Assembly (NCBI RefSeq): GCF_013249015.1 | Contig: NZ_JABRPL010000006.1 | Coordinates: 1 to 64,000 of the forward strand | DNA length: 64,000 nt | Direction: 5' to 3' | Source: Rathayibacter agropyri | GTDB taxonomy: Bacteria > Actinomycetota > Actinomycetes > Actinomycetales > Microbacteriaceae | Shown here: piece by piece, positions 39,625 through 49,131 of the stretch | Position numbering within the stretch: the first letter of the stretch is position 1 | How the letters are laid out: every line of letters begins with the position of its first letter | Program-made: the position numbers and the translations under genes | The notes under the pieces: model-generated | Told to the model about the DNA's origin: nothing | Database searches by the model: none | What the model saw: the letters and a program-made list of their open reading frames with translations, nothing else

Positions 39625-39653
39625 GAACCGGATAGCTGTTCACTACCCGGTTC
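39625..39653. promoter_or_regulatory. 29-bp dyad upstream of clgR
   Basis: GAACCGG-A-TAG, 7 bases, CTA-C-CCGGTTC: 10 of 11 arm positions pair. It lies 100-128 bases before clgR in a 245-base space otherwise without genes. It is either an operator or a stable leader hairpin. Confidence 0.45.
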
Positions 39654-39770
39654 GTATTGTGTCGACTCTAATACCGGATGACTGGACTTTGCGTGTGAGC
39701 GACATCAGATGTAACCGGGTCGCAATGCGCGGCATTCCGATCGCCGCGTGCGCATGGCTGGGTATTCGCC

Positions 39771-40253
39771 TCATGCCGTTCGAACGAGCAGTTCGCGCCC
39801 CAGAGCCAGAGCCGCATCGACCGAGGCAGATCGGATCGCGGCTCGATCGCCGTTGAAGCGGTGCTCACTAACGAGCTCCTGTTTTCCGAGGACAGCGGCG
39901 ACGAAGACCGTCCCGACGGCGGCGGAACCCTGCGGATCGGGTCCGGCGACTCCTGTCGTCGAAAGCCCGAGGGTGAGCTGGCCGTCGGCGCGCAGGCGAG
40001 CGGCCGCGCCCCGCGCCATTTGCAGAGCGACCTCCGGGTGCACCGGACCCTCTGTGGCCAGCAGGCCGGCATCGACGCCGAGTAGGCGGTGCTTCAGTTC
40101 CGTCGCGTAGCTCACCACTCCCCCGCGATACACCGCCGAGGCACCGGGCACCTCCACGAGGGCCGAACTAAGTGCGCCACCGGTCAATGATTCCGCGACC
40201 GCGAGGCCGAGGCCGCGACGACGGAGCTCCCCGATCAGCTCAGCGGCCGTCAT
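39771..40253 (-). CDS. cinA: CinA C-terminal domain protein (nicotinamide-nucleotide amidase type)
   Basis: 160 residues equal to the CinA C-terminal domain alone, which in other bacteria deamidates NMN. AVAESLTGG near residue 18, YRGGVVSYATELKHRLLGV, GVAGPDPQGSAAVGTVF are family landmarks. ATG overlaps the pgsA stop (ATGA). Confidence 0.92.
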   Translation of the reverse strand: MTAAELIGELRRRGLGLAVAESLTGGALSSALVEVPGASAVYRGGVVSYATELKHRLLGVDAGLLATEGPVHPEVALQMARGAAARLRADGQLTLGLSTTGVAGPDPQGSAAVGTVFVAAVLGKQELVSEHRFNGDRAAIRSASVDAALALGRELLVRTA

Positions 40254-40852
40254 GAGCGCTTGCGTGCGGCCCGGCTCTGGCGGGACGCATCGGCGAGGTA
40301 GTCGATACCGGTGACGACGGTGAGCACGAGGGCGGCGGTCATTGCAATGCCGTTCAGCCAGTGCACCCACTCACCGAGGACGGCCCACAGGGGAAGCAGG
40401 GCGAGCGAGAGGGCGACCGACTGCACGATCGTCTTGAGCTTGCCGCCGCGGGAGGCGGGGATCACCCGGTCCGAGAGCACGGCCATCCGGAACACTGTGA
40501 TGCCGATCTCGCGCACGAGAATCACGATGGTGACCCACCACGGCAGCTCAGCGAGGATCGACAAGCCCACCAGGGCCGCGCCCGTCAGCACCTTGTCGGC
40601 GATCGGGTCGAGCAGCTTGCCGAGGTCGGTGACCAGACCGCGGCTGCGCGCAATGTGTCCGTCGATACCGTCTGTCGCGATGGCCACGATGAACAGCAGC
40701 GCCGCGGCGATGCGCAGTCCGCCATCCGCACCGTCGTCGGCAAGAAGCAGCCAGAAGAAGAGCGGTGCGAGCAGGATCCGCACCACCGTGATCGCGTTGG
40801 GCAGGTTCCAGTTGCCCGATCGCGCCGAGCTCGGCGCCGTGGGAGTGCTCAT
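40250..40852 (-). CDS. pgsA: CDP-diacylglycerol-glycerol-3-phosphate 3-phosphatidyltransferase
   Basis: Membrane enzyme making phosphatidylglycerol phosphate. 200 residues, several transmembrane helices and the CDP-alcohol motif DGHIARSRGLVTDLGKLLD, continuing with PIAD, that matches DG-x2-AR-x8-G-x3-D-x3-D. Coupled to cinA downstream and 43 bp behind ftsK. Another CDP-alcohol enzyme such as phosphatidylinositol phosphate synthase is less likely given the neighbours. Confidence 0.93.
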   Translation of the reverse strand: MSTPTAPSSARSGNWNLPNAITVVRILLAPLFFWLLLADDGADGGLRIAAALLFIVAIATDGIDGHIARSRGLVTDLGKLLDPIADKVLTGAALVGLSILAELPWWVTIVILVREIGITVFRMAVLSDRVIPASRGGKLKTIVQSVALSLALLPLWAVLGEWVHWLNGIAMTAALVLTVVTGIDYLADASRQSRAARKRS

Positions 40853-40895
40853 CGTTCTTCGCCGTTCGTCGTCGTAGAAGGAATGGCCGCGGCGG

Positions 40896-43754
40896 TCACT
40901 CGCGGCCGGTCAGCGCCCAGGCGTCCTCGCTGGAGCCCTCATCGTCATCGTGGTAGTCGATTGCACCCGGGCCGGTCGGCTCGGCCAGCGGGTCGGAGTA
41001 GGGATCGGGCGCGACGGCCGACGGCGCCGCGGCGAGCTCTGCCGGCTCCTCCCCACGCATCTGTGCGAGCACACCCGGTAGCTGCTCGGCCGTAACCAAT
41101 ACGTCACGTGCCTTCGACCCCTCCGAGGGACCGACGACCTCGCGAGACTCGAGCAGGTCCATCAGGCGACCGGCTTTGGCAAAGCCCACCCGGAGCTTGC
41201 GCTGGAGCATTGAGGTCGAGCCGAACTGGGTGCTGACCACGAGCTCGGCTGCGGCCATGAGCAGTTCGAGGTCGTCCCCGATATCGGAGTCGATCTCCTT
41301 CCGCTGCGCCTGGACCGTGATGTCCTGGCGGTACTCGGGCTGCGCCTGCCGGGTGACGTGCTCGACGACCTTCGCGATCTCGTCCTCGCGGACCCAGGCG
41401 CCCTGCACGCGCATCGGCTTGTTGGTGCCCATCGGGAGGAACAGCCCGTCGCCCTGGCCGATCAGCTTGTCGGCGCCGGGCTGGTCGAGGATGACCCGGG
41501 AGTCGGTGACGCTCGTCACGGCGAAGGCGAGGCGGCTGGGGACGTTCGCCTTGATCAGACCGGTCACGACGTCGACGCTCGGGCGCTGCGTCGCGAGCAC
41601 GAGGTGGATTCCGGAGGCCCGCGCCAGCTGAGTGATGCGGACGATCGAGTCTTCGACGTCCCGCGGGGCGACCATCATCAGATCGGCGAGCTCATCAACG
41701 ACCACAAGCAGGTACGGGTAGGGCTTGAGCACGCGGTTGCTGCCCGCCGAAAGCTTGATCTCGTCGCCGCGGACTGCAGCGTTGAAGTCATCGATGTGGC
41801 GGAAACCGAACGACGCGAGGTCGTCGTAGCGCATGTCCATCTCCTTCACGACCCACTGCAGCGCCTCGGCGGCCTTCTTGGGATTCGTGATGATCGGAGT
41901 GATCAGGTGCGGTACTCCGCCGTAGATGGTGAGCTCGACGCGCTTGGGGTCGATGAGAACCATCCGCACGTCCTGCGGACGCGCACGCATCAACAGGCTC
42001 GTGATCATCGAGTTGATGAAGCTCGACTTGCCGGAGCCGGTGGAGCCCGCGACGAGAAGGTGCGGCATCTTGGCGAGGTTGGCCACGACGTAGCCACCCT
42101 CGACGTCCTTGCCGACACCGATGGTCATCGGGTGCGTCGACGTCGTCGAGGCCGGTGAGCGCAGGACGTCGCCGAGCGAGACGATCTCGCGGTCGGTGTT
42201 CGGGATCTCCACGCCGATGGCGCTCTTGCCGGGAATCGGCGAGAGGATGCGCACCTCGTTGCTTGCGACCGCGTAGGACAGGTTCTTGCTCAGCGCGGTG
42301 ACGCGCTCGACCTTGACGCCCGGACCGAGTTCGATCTCGTAGCGCGTGACGGTCGGGCCACGGGAGAAGCCGGTGACGGTCGCGTCGACGTTGAACTGCT
42401 GAAGGACCTCGGTGATCGCCCGGACCATGTCATCGTTGGCGGCCGAGCGCGCCTTCGACGGAGTGCCGGTCGAGAGGGCAGTGGCTGACGGGAGGCGGTA
42501 GGGCGCATCGTCCCGAAAGGACGAGTCGAATCCTTCGGTCGAGTCCTCGTCGGCAAGGGGCGCGATCGGGCCGGTCTCGCCAGCCGGCGGGACCGGCACG
42601 GCGGGTGCGACGTCGAGGCGATCGAGGCGGATGACCTCGGTGGCGTCGTCATCGACCACGCCGGTCGCTCCGCGGGGCGTGCCGCTCTGCTCGAACCGGG
42701 CGAGAGCCGCTTCGGCGGTCTCAGCAGAAGCGAGCACCTCCGTCGCGTAAGAGCGGGTAGGCGGATCGGCCGGCTCCTGGAGGGCAGTGTCGAAGCCGGT
42801 CGCGCGGCCCGCCGCCGGAGCCGTCCCCTCGATGACCTCTGTGAACGAGCCGAGCGGCAGCTCGGTCTGGACCGTCGGCTCGTCCTCACGGCCGGACTCG
42901 GTGCGCCGCCACCAGGGCAGCTCGCCTCCGTCCTGCTGCGTGTCCTCCTCGTGCTCCGCCTCTGCCTTGGCGGCGGCCTTAGCGGCGGCCCGCTCGGACT
43001 TCAGCCGGGCGCGCTCCTCGTCGTCGAGCACGGGAGCGCCGAAGAGGTAGCCGTACAGCTCGCGCGAACGCGCTCCCACGCGATTCGGTGGAGTCTTGGT
43101 GATGATGAAGAGGGAGAGCAGGATCACGAGGGACAGCAGCACGGTCGCACCGGGAACCGTCGCGAGTGCCGCGAGCGGAGCGCCGACGAGCCAGCCCAGA
43201 ACACCTCCGGCCGCCGCCATCGTTTCGATGCCCTGGCCGGGCTGCGGCAGGCCGAGGTGCGCGTGGCAGAGACCCGCCGAGGCGACGAGGAGAGTCGTCA
43301 CGCCGACGCCGATCCGGCCGTTGTCATCGACTGAGCGCGGATGGCGGAACAGCCAGAGGGAGAAGAGGAGGAGAACGACCGGCAGGACGTAGGCGACGCG
43401 GCCGAACAGGCCCCCAAAGCTCCAGGCGTCGAGCACGCGCGCGACCGGGTCGGTCACGAGGAACCACTCGACCACGGCACCAGCCAGCGCAAGCAAGAGC
43501 AGCAGGAAGGGAACGCCGTCGCGGCGCTCCTCCTTCGCGAGGCGCTCAGGACCGAGGGCGCGCGCGGCTCCCCCGGCGAGATGGGCGAGCGCCATCCAGA
43601 TGCGGACGATGATGCCGGTGCGTGGAGCGGAGTCGAAGGCCACCGTCTTCGTCTCGGCGGCCGCCTTGGCCGAGCCCCGGCCGGATCGCGGCGCGCCGGA
43701 GCGCGGAGCCGCGGTACCGCGCCCGCGGGAAGTCGTCTTGGTGCTGGTCGCCAT
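40896..43754 (-). CDS. ftsK: DNA translocase FtsK
   Basis: Segregates chromosomes at the septum. 952 residues: four N-terminal transmembrane helices (about 70-220), a 240-residue acidic/proline linker, the motor with Walker [13 protein letters not shown] and Walker [14 protein letters not shown], and a C-terminal gamma winged helix ([20 protein letters not shown]). TACGGT 6 bases before the ATG predicts a leaderless mRNA. Confidence 0.96.
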   Translation of the reverse strand: MATSTKTTSRGRGTAAPRSGAPRSGRGSAKAAAETKTVAFDSAPRTGIIVRIWMALAHLAGGAARALGPERLAKEERRDGVPFLLLLLALAGAVVEWFLVTDPVARVLDAWSFGGLFGRVAYVLPVVLLLFSLWLFRHPRSVDDNGRIGVGVTTLLVASAGLCHAHLGLPQPGQGIETMAAAGGVLGWLVGAPLAALATVPGATVLLSLVILLSLFIITKTPPNRVGARSRELYGYLFGAPVLDDEERARLKSERAAAKAAAKAEAEHEEDTQQDGGELPWWRRTESGREDEPTVQTELPLGSFTEVIEGTAPAAGRATGFDTALQEPADPPTRSYATEVLASAETAEAALARFEQSGTPRGATGVVDDDATEVIRLDRLDVAPAVPVPPAGETGPIAPLADEDSTEGFDSSFRDDAPYRLPSATALSTGTPSKARSAANDDMVRAITEVLQQFNVDATVTGFSRGPTVTRYEIELGPGVKVERVTALSKNLSYAVASNEVRILSPIPGKSAIGVEIPNTDREIVSLGDVLRSPASTTSTHPMTIGVGKDVEGGYVVANLAKMPHLLVAGSTGSGKSSFINSMITSLLMRARPQDVRMVLIDPKRVELTIYGGVPHLITPIITNPKKAAEALQWVVKEMDMRYDDLASFGFRHIDDFNAAVRGDEIKLSAGSNRVLKPYPYLLVVVDELADLMMVAPRDVEDSIVRITQLARASGIHLVLATQRPSVDVVTGLIKANVPSRLAFAVTSVTDSRVILDQPGADKLIGQGDGLFLPMGTNKPMRVQGAWVREDEIAKVVEHVTRQAQPEYRQDITVQAQRKEIDSDIGDDLELLMAAAELVVSTQFGSTSMLQRKLRVGFAKAGRLMDLLESREVVGPSEGSKARDVLVTAEQLPGVLAQMRGEEPAELAAAPSAVAPDPYSDPLAEPTGPGAIDYHDDDEGSSEDAWALTGRE

Positions 43755-43844
43755 GAGGCCACCGTACCCGCCGCCTCCGCTCGGACCAGTGACCCGCGCC
43801 GCGAGCGACGCACCCGGACTCCGCCCGCAGCCTGTGGAGGAGCC

Positions 43845-45521
43845 TTAAGCCTCGATGACCAGCGGAACGATCATCGGACGGCGGCGGTAACTGGTGTTCA
43901 CCCAGCGGCCGACGACGCGGCGGACCGCCTGCGAGAGCGCGTGCTGATCGCTCACTCCGTTCTGCACCGCCTCCTCGAGGGCCTTCGCGATGCGCGGCTT
44001 GACCTCGTCGAACACGCGGTCGTCCTCGGCAAAGCCCTTGGCATGGATCTCGGGGCCGACCACGACCCGCCCCGTCCCGGCCTCCACCACCACGATGATC
44101 GAGATGAAGCCCTCCTCGCCGAGGATCCGCCTGTCCTTGAGGTCGGCGTCGGTGATCTCACCGACGGAGGATCCATCGACGTAGACGAAGCCGAGGTCAA
44201 GCTGTCCGACCACGGTGGCCGTGCCGTCGAGCAGGTCGATGACGGTGCCGTCCTCGGCGATGATCGTGTTTTCCTCCGCGACACCCGTGTCACGGGCCAG
44301 CTTCGCGTTCGCGACGAGGTGCCGATACTCACCGTGCACAGGTATCACGTTCCGCGGTTTGAGGATGTTGTAGCAATAGATCAGCTCGCCAGCGGCAGCG
44401 TGGCCCGAGACGTGCACCTTCGCGTTGCCCTTGTGCACCACGGTTGCACCCAACTTGGTGAGTCCATTAATGACCCGGTAGACCGCGTTCTCGTTACCCG
44501 GGATGAGACTGGAGGCGAGGATCACTGTGTCACCCTCCCCCGGCTCGATCTGGTGATCGAGATTGGCCATCCGGCTCAGCACCGCCATCGGCTCACCCTG
44601 CGACCCGGTGGACATGTAGACGATCTCGTCCTCGGGGATATCGCCCGCCTTCTTCATATCGATCAGTACCCCCTGCGGGACAGTGAGGTAGCCGAGGTCG
44701 GCGGCGATGCCCATGTTGCGAACCATCGAGCGGCCCAGGAGCGCCACCCGGCGCCCGGTGGCGTGCGCCGCGTCGAGCACCTGCTGCACCCGGTGTACGT
44801 GGCTGGAAAAGCTCGCGACGATGACCCGGCGGGTCGCCTTCGCCATCACGCTCTCGATAACCGGCCCGATGTCGCGCTCGTTCGGCGTGAATCCGGGGAC
44901 GTCCGCGTTGGTCGAATCGACCAGGAACAGGTCGATGCCCTCCTCGCCGAGGCGGGCGAACGCGCGGAGGTCGGTGATCCGGTTGTCGAGCGGCAGCTGG
45001 TCCATTTTGAAGTCGCCGGTATGCAGTACCGAGCCGGCATCGGTGATGATCGCGACGGCCAGTGCGTCCGGAATCGAGTGGTTCACGGCGACGAACTCGA
45101 GCTCGAACGGGCCGAGATTCTCGACATCGCCCTCCTTCACGGCCAGCGTGTAGGGCTTGATGCGGTGCTCCTTCAGCTTCGCCTCGACGAGGGCGAGCGT
45201 GAGGGTGGAGCCGATCAGCGGGATGTCACGCTTCAGGCGCAGGAGGTAGGGAACGGCTCCTATGTGGTCCTCGTGCCCGTGCGTCAGCACCACTGCGACG
45301 ATGTCGTCCAGACGGTCCTTGATCGGGCTGAAGTCCGGCAGGATCAGGTCCACGCCCGGCTGGTTCTCCTCCGGGAAGAGGACGCCACAGTCGACCACCA
45401 GGATCTTGCCGTCAATCTCGAAGATCGTCATGTTGCGGCCGATCTCGCCGAGACCCCCGAGAGGGATGATCCGCAGTGTGCCCGGCTGGAGCGGAACGGG
45501 AGTGATCACGGGACTGGGCAT
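43845..45521 (-). CDS. rnj: Ribonuclease J
   Basis: Metallo-beta-lactamase RNase with 5' exo- and endonuclease activity. 558 residues; metal motif LTHGHEDHIGAVPYLL, second His in HTGDFKMD, STNAD, and the beta-CASP AAAGELIYCYN-type block with HVSGHA. ATG at 45521 (MPSPVITPVP) follows GAGGAG. It follows dapA by 37 bp, a conserved pair. Confidence 0.96.
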   Translation of the reverse strand: MPSPVITPVPLQPGTLRIIPLGGLGEIGRNMTIFEIDGKILVVDCGVLFPEENQPGVDLILPDFSPIKDRLDDIVAVVLTHGHEDHIGAVPYLLRLKRDIPLIGSTLTLALVEAKLKEHRIKPYTLAVKEGDVENLGPFELEFVAVNHSIPDALAVAIITDAGSVLHTGDFKMDQLPLDNRITDLRAFARLGEEGIDLFLVDSTNADVPGFTPNERDIGPVIESVMAKATRRVIVASFSSHVHRVQQVLDAAHATGRRVALLGRSMVRNMGIAADLGYLTVPQGVLIDMKKAGDIPEDEIVYMSTGSQGEPMAVLSRMANLDHQIEPGEGDTVILASSLIPGNENAVYRVINGLTKLGATVVHKGNAKVHVSGHAAAGELIYCYNILKPRNVIPVHGEYRHLVANAKLARDTGVAEENTIIAEDGTVIDLLDGTATVVGQLDLGFVYVDGSSVGEITDADLKDRRILGEEGFISIIVVVEAGTGRVVVGPEIHAKGFAEDDRVFDEVKPRIAKALEEAVQNGVSDQHALSQAVRRVVGRWVNTSYRRRPMIVPLVIEA

Positions 45522-45558
45522 GCGCCCTCCTCTTCTCTGAAGATGCCGCTCCTGCGGC

Positions 45559-46536
45559 TCAGCGGGTGGTGCCGGCGATCTTCGGCAGGGCGCCACCGGC
45601 CGCGGCGTTGCGGTCGGGCCGGAAGTTGTGGAAGTCGACTCCCGGAATGTCGCGGACGAGGCCGAGCTCGTCCTCGATCAGCGCGGCCTCCGACTCCTCA
45701 GGGCCGACCAGCGGCAGCCGGACGCGCGGAGAGGAAATGCGGCCGAGCCCGTGCAGGATGTACTTCGCGGCGACGGTGCCCGGGACGTGCGTCATGACGG
45801 CGCGCACGAGTGGCTCAAGCTGCTGGTGGGCGCGAGTCGCGGCGTGCAGATCGCCCGAGTTCACGGCGTCAACGATGATGCGGTAGGGCGAGGCGGCGAT
45901 GTTGGCGGTCACCCCGATCAATCCGGTGGCGCCGATGGCGAGCTCGGGCAGCACGTTCGCGTCGTCGCCACAGAAGTACATCAGGTCGGTCTGGTTGAGC
46001 ACGCGGCTGACCTCGGAGAGATCGCCCTTCGCATCCTTCACCGCCAGGATGTTCGGGTGCTTCGCCGCGCGCAAGATCGTCTCGTAGCGGATCGGGACAC
46101 CCGTGCGACCGGGAATGTCGTAGAGGATGACCGGCAGATCGGTCGCGTCGGCGATCATCCGAAAATGCGTGAGGATACCGGCCTGCGTGGGCTTGTTGTA
46201 GTACGGAGTCACGATCATGTTGCCGTCGGCGCCGGCCTTCTCACTTTGGCGGGCGAGTTGCATGGCGTGCGCGGTCTCGTTGGAGCCGCCCCCGGTGATA
46301 ATTTTCGCCCGGCCCGCGGCGACCGAGCGGCCGACCTCGACGAGGCGGATCTTCTCGGGGTCGGTCAGGGTGCTGGTCTCGCCCGTGGTTCCGGTGACCA
46401 CAATGCCGTCCGCGCCGGCCGCGATGCAGTCGTCGATGTGCTTCTCGACACCGGGCCAGTCGACCTCGCCGTCGGCGGTGAACGGGGTGACCAGGGCAAC
46501 CAGGACCTGGCCGAAAGGATTCTCCGGATTTGACAC
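45559..46536 (-). CDS. dapA: 4-hydroxy-tetrahydrodipicolinate synthase
   Basis: Condenses pyruvate with aspartate semialdehyde. 325 residues, TIM barrel with GTTGETSTL, YNKPTQAG, Tyr in VILYDIPGRT, and the Schiff-base lysine in LAVKDAKGDL. GTG start with TACCCT 6 bases upstream, so leaderless. Confidence 0.97.
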   Translation of the reverse strand: MSNPENPFGQVLVALVTPFTADGEVDWPGVEKHIDDCIAAGADGIVVTGTTGETSTLTDPEKIRLVEVGRSVAAGRAKIITGGGSNETAHAMQLARQSEKAGADGNMIVTPYYNKPTQAGILTHFRMIADATDLPVILYDIPGRTGVPIRYETILRAAKHPNILAVKDAKGDLSEVSRVLNQTDLMYFCGDDANVLPELAIGATGLIGVTANIAASPYRIIVDAVNSGDLHAATRAHQQLEPLVRAVMTHVPGTVAAKYILHGLGRISSPRVRLPLVGPEESEAALIEDELGLVRDIPGVDFHNFRPDRNAAAGGALPKIAGTTR

Positions 46537-46617
46537 GCTGACAGGGTAACGGTTCGGCGCGGCGGGTCCGCTGGCGGCGTTGAGCGGCGTGCGCGGGGGT
46601 GCGGTGTGCAGGATCGG

Positions 46618-46724
46618 GTGCGATCTGCAGGACGGGTGCGATCTGCAGGAGATGATCCGCGCGACCGGCGGCGTTTCTCCGCTCGATTGACGTCCGGCGA
46701 TAGAAATCCCCTGCAGATCGGACG
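46618..46724. repeat. left repeat cluster next to the AbiEi/DUF559 gene
   Basis: GGTGCGATCTGCAGGA occurs at 46618-46633 and 46635-46650 (17-bp period) and, inverted, CCTGCAGATCGGACGG at 46709-46724. They occupy the 218-base dapA to AbiEi gap, which has no gene. The same motif is found on the other side of the gene. Confidence 0.75.
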
Positions 46725-46754
46725 GTTGCGGATCGACTCGCCGGCGCCCGGGCG

Positions 46755-47609
46755 TCAGCCGCGGAGGTGATCGCCGCGGGAGAGTGCCGCGAGGATGTCC
46801 GCCTCGGCGGCATCCCAGTGCGTCTGCACCATCGTGGTCCGAAAGTGGTGGATGCGGTACCCGAGCCGGCCGAGCTCGATGTCGCGACGGTTGTCGTGAT
46901 CCGCCTCGTGGAACGCTGCTCCGTCTACCTCGAGCACGAGAACCTCGCCGAGGAGGAAGTCGACGCGGCGAGCGCCGATCCGGACCTGCTGCCGGAACCG
47001 GATGCCCAGCCGCCGCAGCCGGAATGCCACCATCGACTCGAGCCCGCTCTCGGACTCACGGCCGGCCCAGCGCAGCAACGATCTCGTCCGCGGTGGGACT
47101 CGCTCTAGCAGCCGCCGCTTGTCGGCATCGCCGAGCAGCCGGAGTCGCAGAGCGGACTCGAGCAGGACGAAGGCGAACTCGGCACCGTGGCACCTGGCAG
47201 CGGTGACGATGCAGTCCTCGATGCTCTGCACGAGGGTGCAGGGCCGCGGGGCGGACTCGGACCAGTGCACGACGACATCCGGCGCATCGGCGAGGCGCCG
47301 GTGGTACTGCTCGCGATCACGGAGACGGGAGGCCTGATCGGACACCCCAACGTGGAGGCCGCTGAAATGCGGGACCCAGAGCCCGTGGACGGCGGCCGCA
47401 TTCGCGCACGCGAGAACTCCTCCGACCCGGAAGGCCTGCTCGACACTCGGAGTGAGGCCAGGGAGTGCGTACCATCCCTTTCGCACCCGGAGGAGGGACC
47501 CCGCGATGACGGCTCGGCTCAGTTCCCGCTGTGTCGTCCCCTCGCGCAGGAACTGCTCCGTCTTGACGACACCGCCTGAGCGGAGAAGGGCTGTGCTGGA
47601 GCGACGCAT
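46755..47609 (-). CDS. AbiEi-like antitoxin domain fused to a DUF559 nuclease-like domain
   Basis: 284 residues. N-terminal HTH region (LRSGGVVKTEQFLREGTTQ, then VRKGWYALPG) resembles the AbiEi antitoxin family. The C-terminal part (about 195-284) has the DUF559/Vsr-like pattern: QVRIGARRVDFLLGEVLVLEVDG split as VDFL and LEVDG, then FHEADHDNRRDIELGRLGYRI. Acidic D, E-x-D and later basic residues would form a nuclease-like site. No toxin partner is adjacent. Function is unknown; defence or regulation is possible. It is flanked by short inverted repeats. Confidence 0.7.
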   Translation of the reverse strand: MRRSSTALLRSGGVVKTEQFLREGTTQRELSRAVIAGSLLRVRKGWYALPGLTPSVEQAFRVGGVLACANAAAVHGLWVPHFSGLHVGVSDQASRLRDREQYHRRLADAPDVVVHWSESAPRPCTLVQSIEDCIVTAARCHGAEFAFVLLESALRLRLLGDADKRRLLERVPPRTRSLLRWAGRESESGLESMVAFRLRRLGIRFRQQVRIGARRVDFLLGEVLVLEVDGAAFHEADHDNRRDIELGRLGYRIHHFRTTMVQTHWDAAEADILAALSRGDHLRG

Positions 47610-47775
47610 GCACTGAGCGTGACGCGAGCCGCGAGTTCGCTGGCGAGGAGCTGCCCTGTCGGTGGAGAGTTCGACGAAACGGAGGCTGTGGAGGACGATC
47701 GACGGTCCGATGTGCAGGGGATGGAGGGCTCGCTGGTCGCGGCATGCGATGGAGAGCGCTCTCCGGCGAGGATCC

Positions 47776-47829
47776 CCTGCAAATCGCACAGGCGCCTGCA
47801 AATCGCACAGGGGCCTGCAAATCGGACGG
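47776..47829. repeat. right repeat cluster next to the AbiEi/DUF559 gene
   Basis: CCTGCAAATCGCACAGG at 47776-47792 and 47795-47811, and CCTGCAAATCGGACGG at 47814-47829, with an exact 19-bp period. The array ends 5 bases before the thyX stop. The units match the left cluster (CCTGCARATCGSACRG) and are partly in inverse orientation to it. Confidence 0.8.
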
Positions 47830-47834
47830 CGGGG

Positions 47835-48602
47835 CTAGGGGGCGACGCGGCCGTTCGCGGTGAAGGCGGCGGCCGTGAGGGGCATGAGCTCCTCGAAGTG
47901 CGACTCCATCTGCTCGGCGGCCATCTCGATCTCGCGCTGCGGGAAGGAGGGGAACGTCGAGTCTGCACGCTTGGTGCGCAACGAGAGGAAGTTCATCAGC
48001 GAGCGGGCGTTCAGCGTGACGTACATCGAGGAGTAAATATTCAGTGGAAGGACGATGCGCGCGACCTCGCGCGCAACACCCGCGCCGAGCATCCGCTGGT
48101 ACGACTCGTACGCCTGGGTGCTAACCCGGCGGGTTTCCTCCATGACGAGCTCGGTCTGCTCGGGGGTGCCGGGCACATAGTCGTAGGCGCCGGGCTTACC
48201 GATCTGGACGAGGTTGCGCTGAGGGCCGGGCACGTAGAAGACAGGGCGCAGCTCGCGATAGCGGCCTGACTCCTCGTTGTAGGAGGCAATCCGGTGCCGC
48301 ATGAATTCGCGGAAGACGAAGATCGGCGCCTGGACGTAGAAGGTCATCGAGTTGTGTTCGAAGGGCGAACCGTGACGGTCGCGCATCAGGTAGTTGATCC
48401 GACCCCGGTCGCGCTTGCGCTGCTGCTCAGTGTCTGGTCCCTCGTCGTCGAGCGCGTCGGCGAGCGTCTTCTCGCCCTGCGTGGACACTCGGGCGGCGAA
48501 GAGGACGTCGGAGTCGTGGGCACTCGACCGGACCAGCTCGACGACGATGTCGGAGCGAAAAGTGGCGCTGGAGTCGGGGCTGCTGTCGGTCTGCTCAGTC
48601 AC
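47835..48602 (-). CDS. thyX: FAD-dependent thymidylate synthase
   Basis: Makes dTMP with FAD and methylene-THF. 255 residues; the signature RHRIASYNEESGRY is complete (RHR-x7-S). GTG start with TAAGTT 7 bases upstream, so leaderless. Divergent from the thioredoxin gene, 91 bp away. No thyA is in the window. Confidence 0.97.
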   Translation of the reverse strand: MTEQTDSSPDSSATFRSDIVVELVRSSAHDSDVLFAARVSTQGEKTLADALDDEGPDTEQQRKRDRGRINYLMRDRHGSPFEHNSMTFYVQAPIFVFREFMRHRIASYNEESGRYRELRPVFYVPGPQRNLVQIGKPGAYDYVPGTPEQTELVMEETRRVSTQAYESYQRMLGAGVAREVARIVLPLNIYSSMYVTLNARSLMNFLSLRTKRADSTFPSFPQREIEMAAEQMESHFEELMPLTAAAFTANGRVAP

Positions 48603-48693
48603 GGCTTCGAACTTAGACCATGCCCTGACCGCTCCCGCTGACTCCGGGCGTCATGGGCGTGATGGAATGCGCCTCGCGCCGTACGCTCACCGC

Positions 48694-49131
48694 ATGGACC
48701 CTCTGACGATCGCCGCCGCACTCGCGGGGCTGGTCGCCCTCGGCACAGTCCTCGGCGCCCTGCACCGGCGCAGCGCGGGGCGGAGGGCCGCACGGCCGGC
48801 CCGGACCGACGCGGCGATCGATCCGGCCGACCTGGTCCCCGGCGCGGTCCTCGGATCCCGCGCCACGCTCGTGCAGTTCTCCACTGATTTCTGCACCCGG
48901 TGCCCCGCGGTCCGGCGGATGCTCACGGCACTCGCGGAGGAACGGCCGGGTGTTGCGCACCTTGACGTCGACCTGACCTACCGGGCCGACCTCGCCGCGC
49001 GGTTCGGCGTCCGACAGACCCCGACCCTGCTCCTGCTTGACGCGGCGGGCGTTCCGCGCAGCCGTATCGGCGGTGCGCCCGCCCGCGCTGTCGTGACCGC
49101 AGAACTCGACCGACTCCAGGAGACACGATGA
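48694..49131 (+). CDS. Membrane-anchored thioredoxin-like protein
   Basis: 145 residues: one N-terminal hydrophobic helix (about 3-20), then a thioredoxin fold with FCTRCPAV as the CxxC site and cis-Pro in RQTPTLLLL. It probably acts on cell-surface or cytoplasmic disulfides; orientation is unclear. TACGCT 6 bases before the ATG predicts a leaderless start. Its stop overlaps the DUF4395 start by 4 bp. Confidence 0.85.
   Translation: MDPLTIAAALAGLVALGTVLGALHRRSAGRRAARPARTDAAIDPADLVPGAVLGSRATLVQFSTDFCTRCPAVRRMLTALAEERPGVAHLDVDLTYRADLAARFGVRQTPTLLLLDAAGVPRSRIGGAPARAVVTAELDRLQETR

Noticed and set aside
39742-39752. ClgR binding box (CGC-N5-GCG) downstream of the clgR upstream region
   Set aside because: Only the core triplets match and it lies over 200 bases from the clgR start, next to the cinA stop.
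46755-47609. Complete AbiE toxin-antitoxin system
   Set aside because: Only an AbiEi-like N-terminus is present; no nucleotidyltransferase toxin gene is adjacent on either side.
47776-47829. CRISPR array at the 17-base repeats
   Set aside because: The units are only 2 bases apart with a 19-bp period, so there are no spacers, and no cas genes are nearby.
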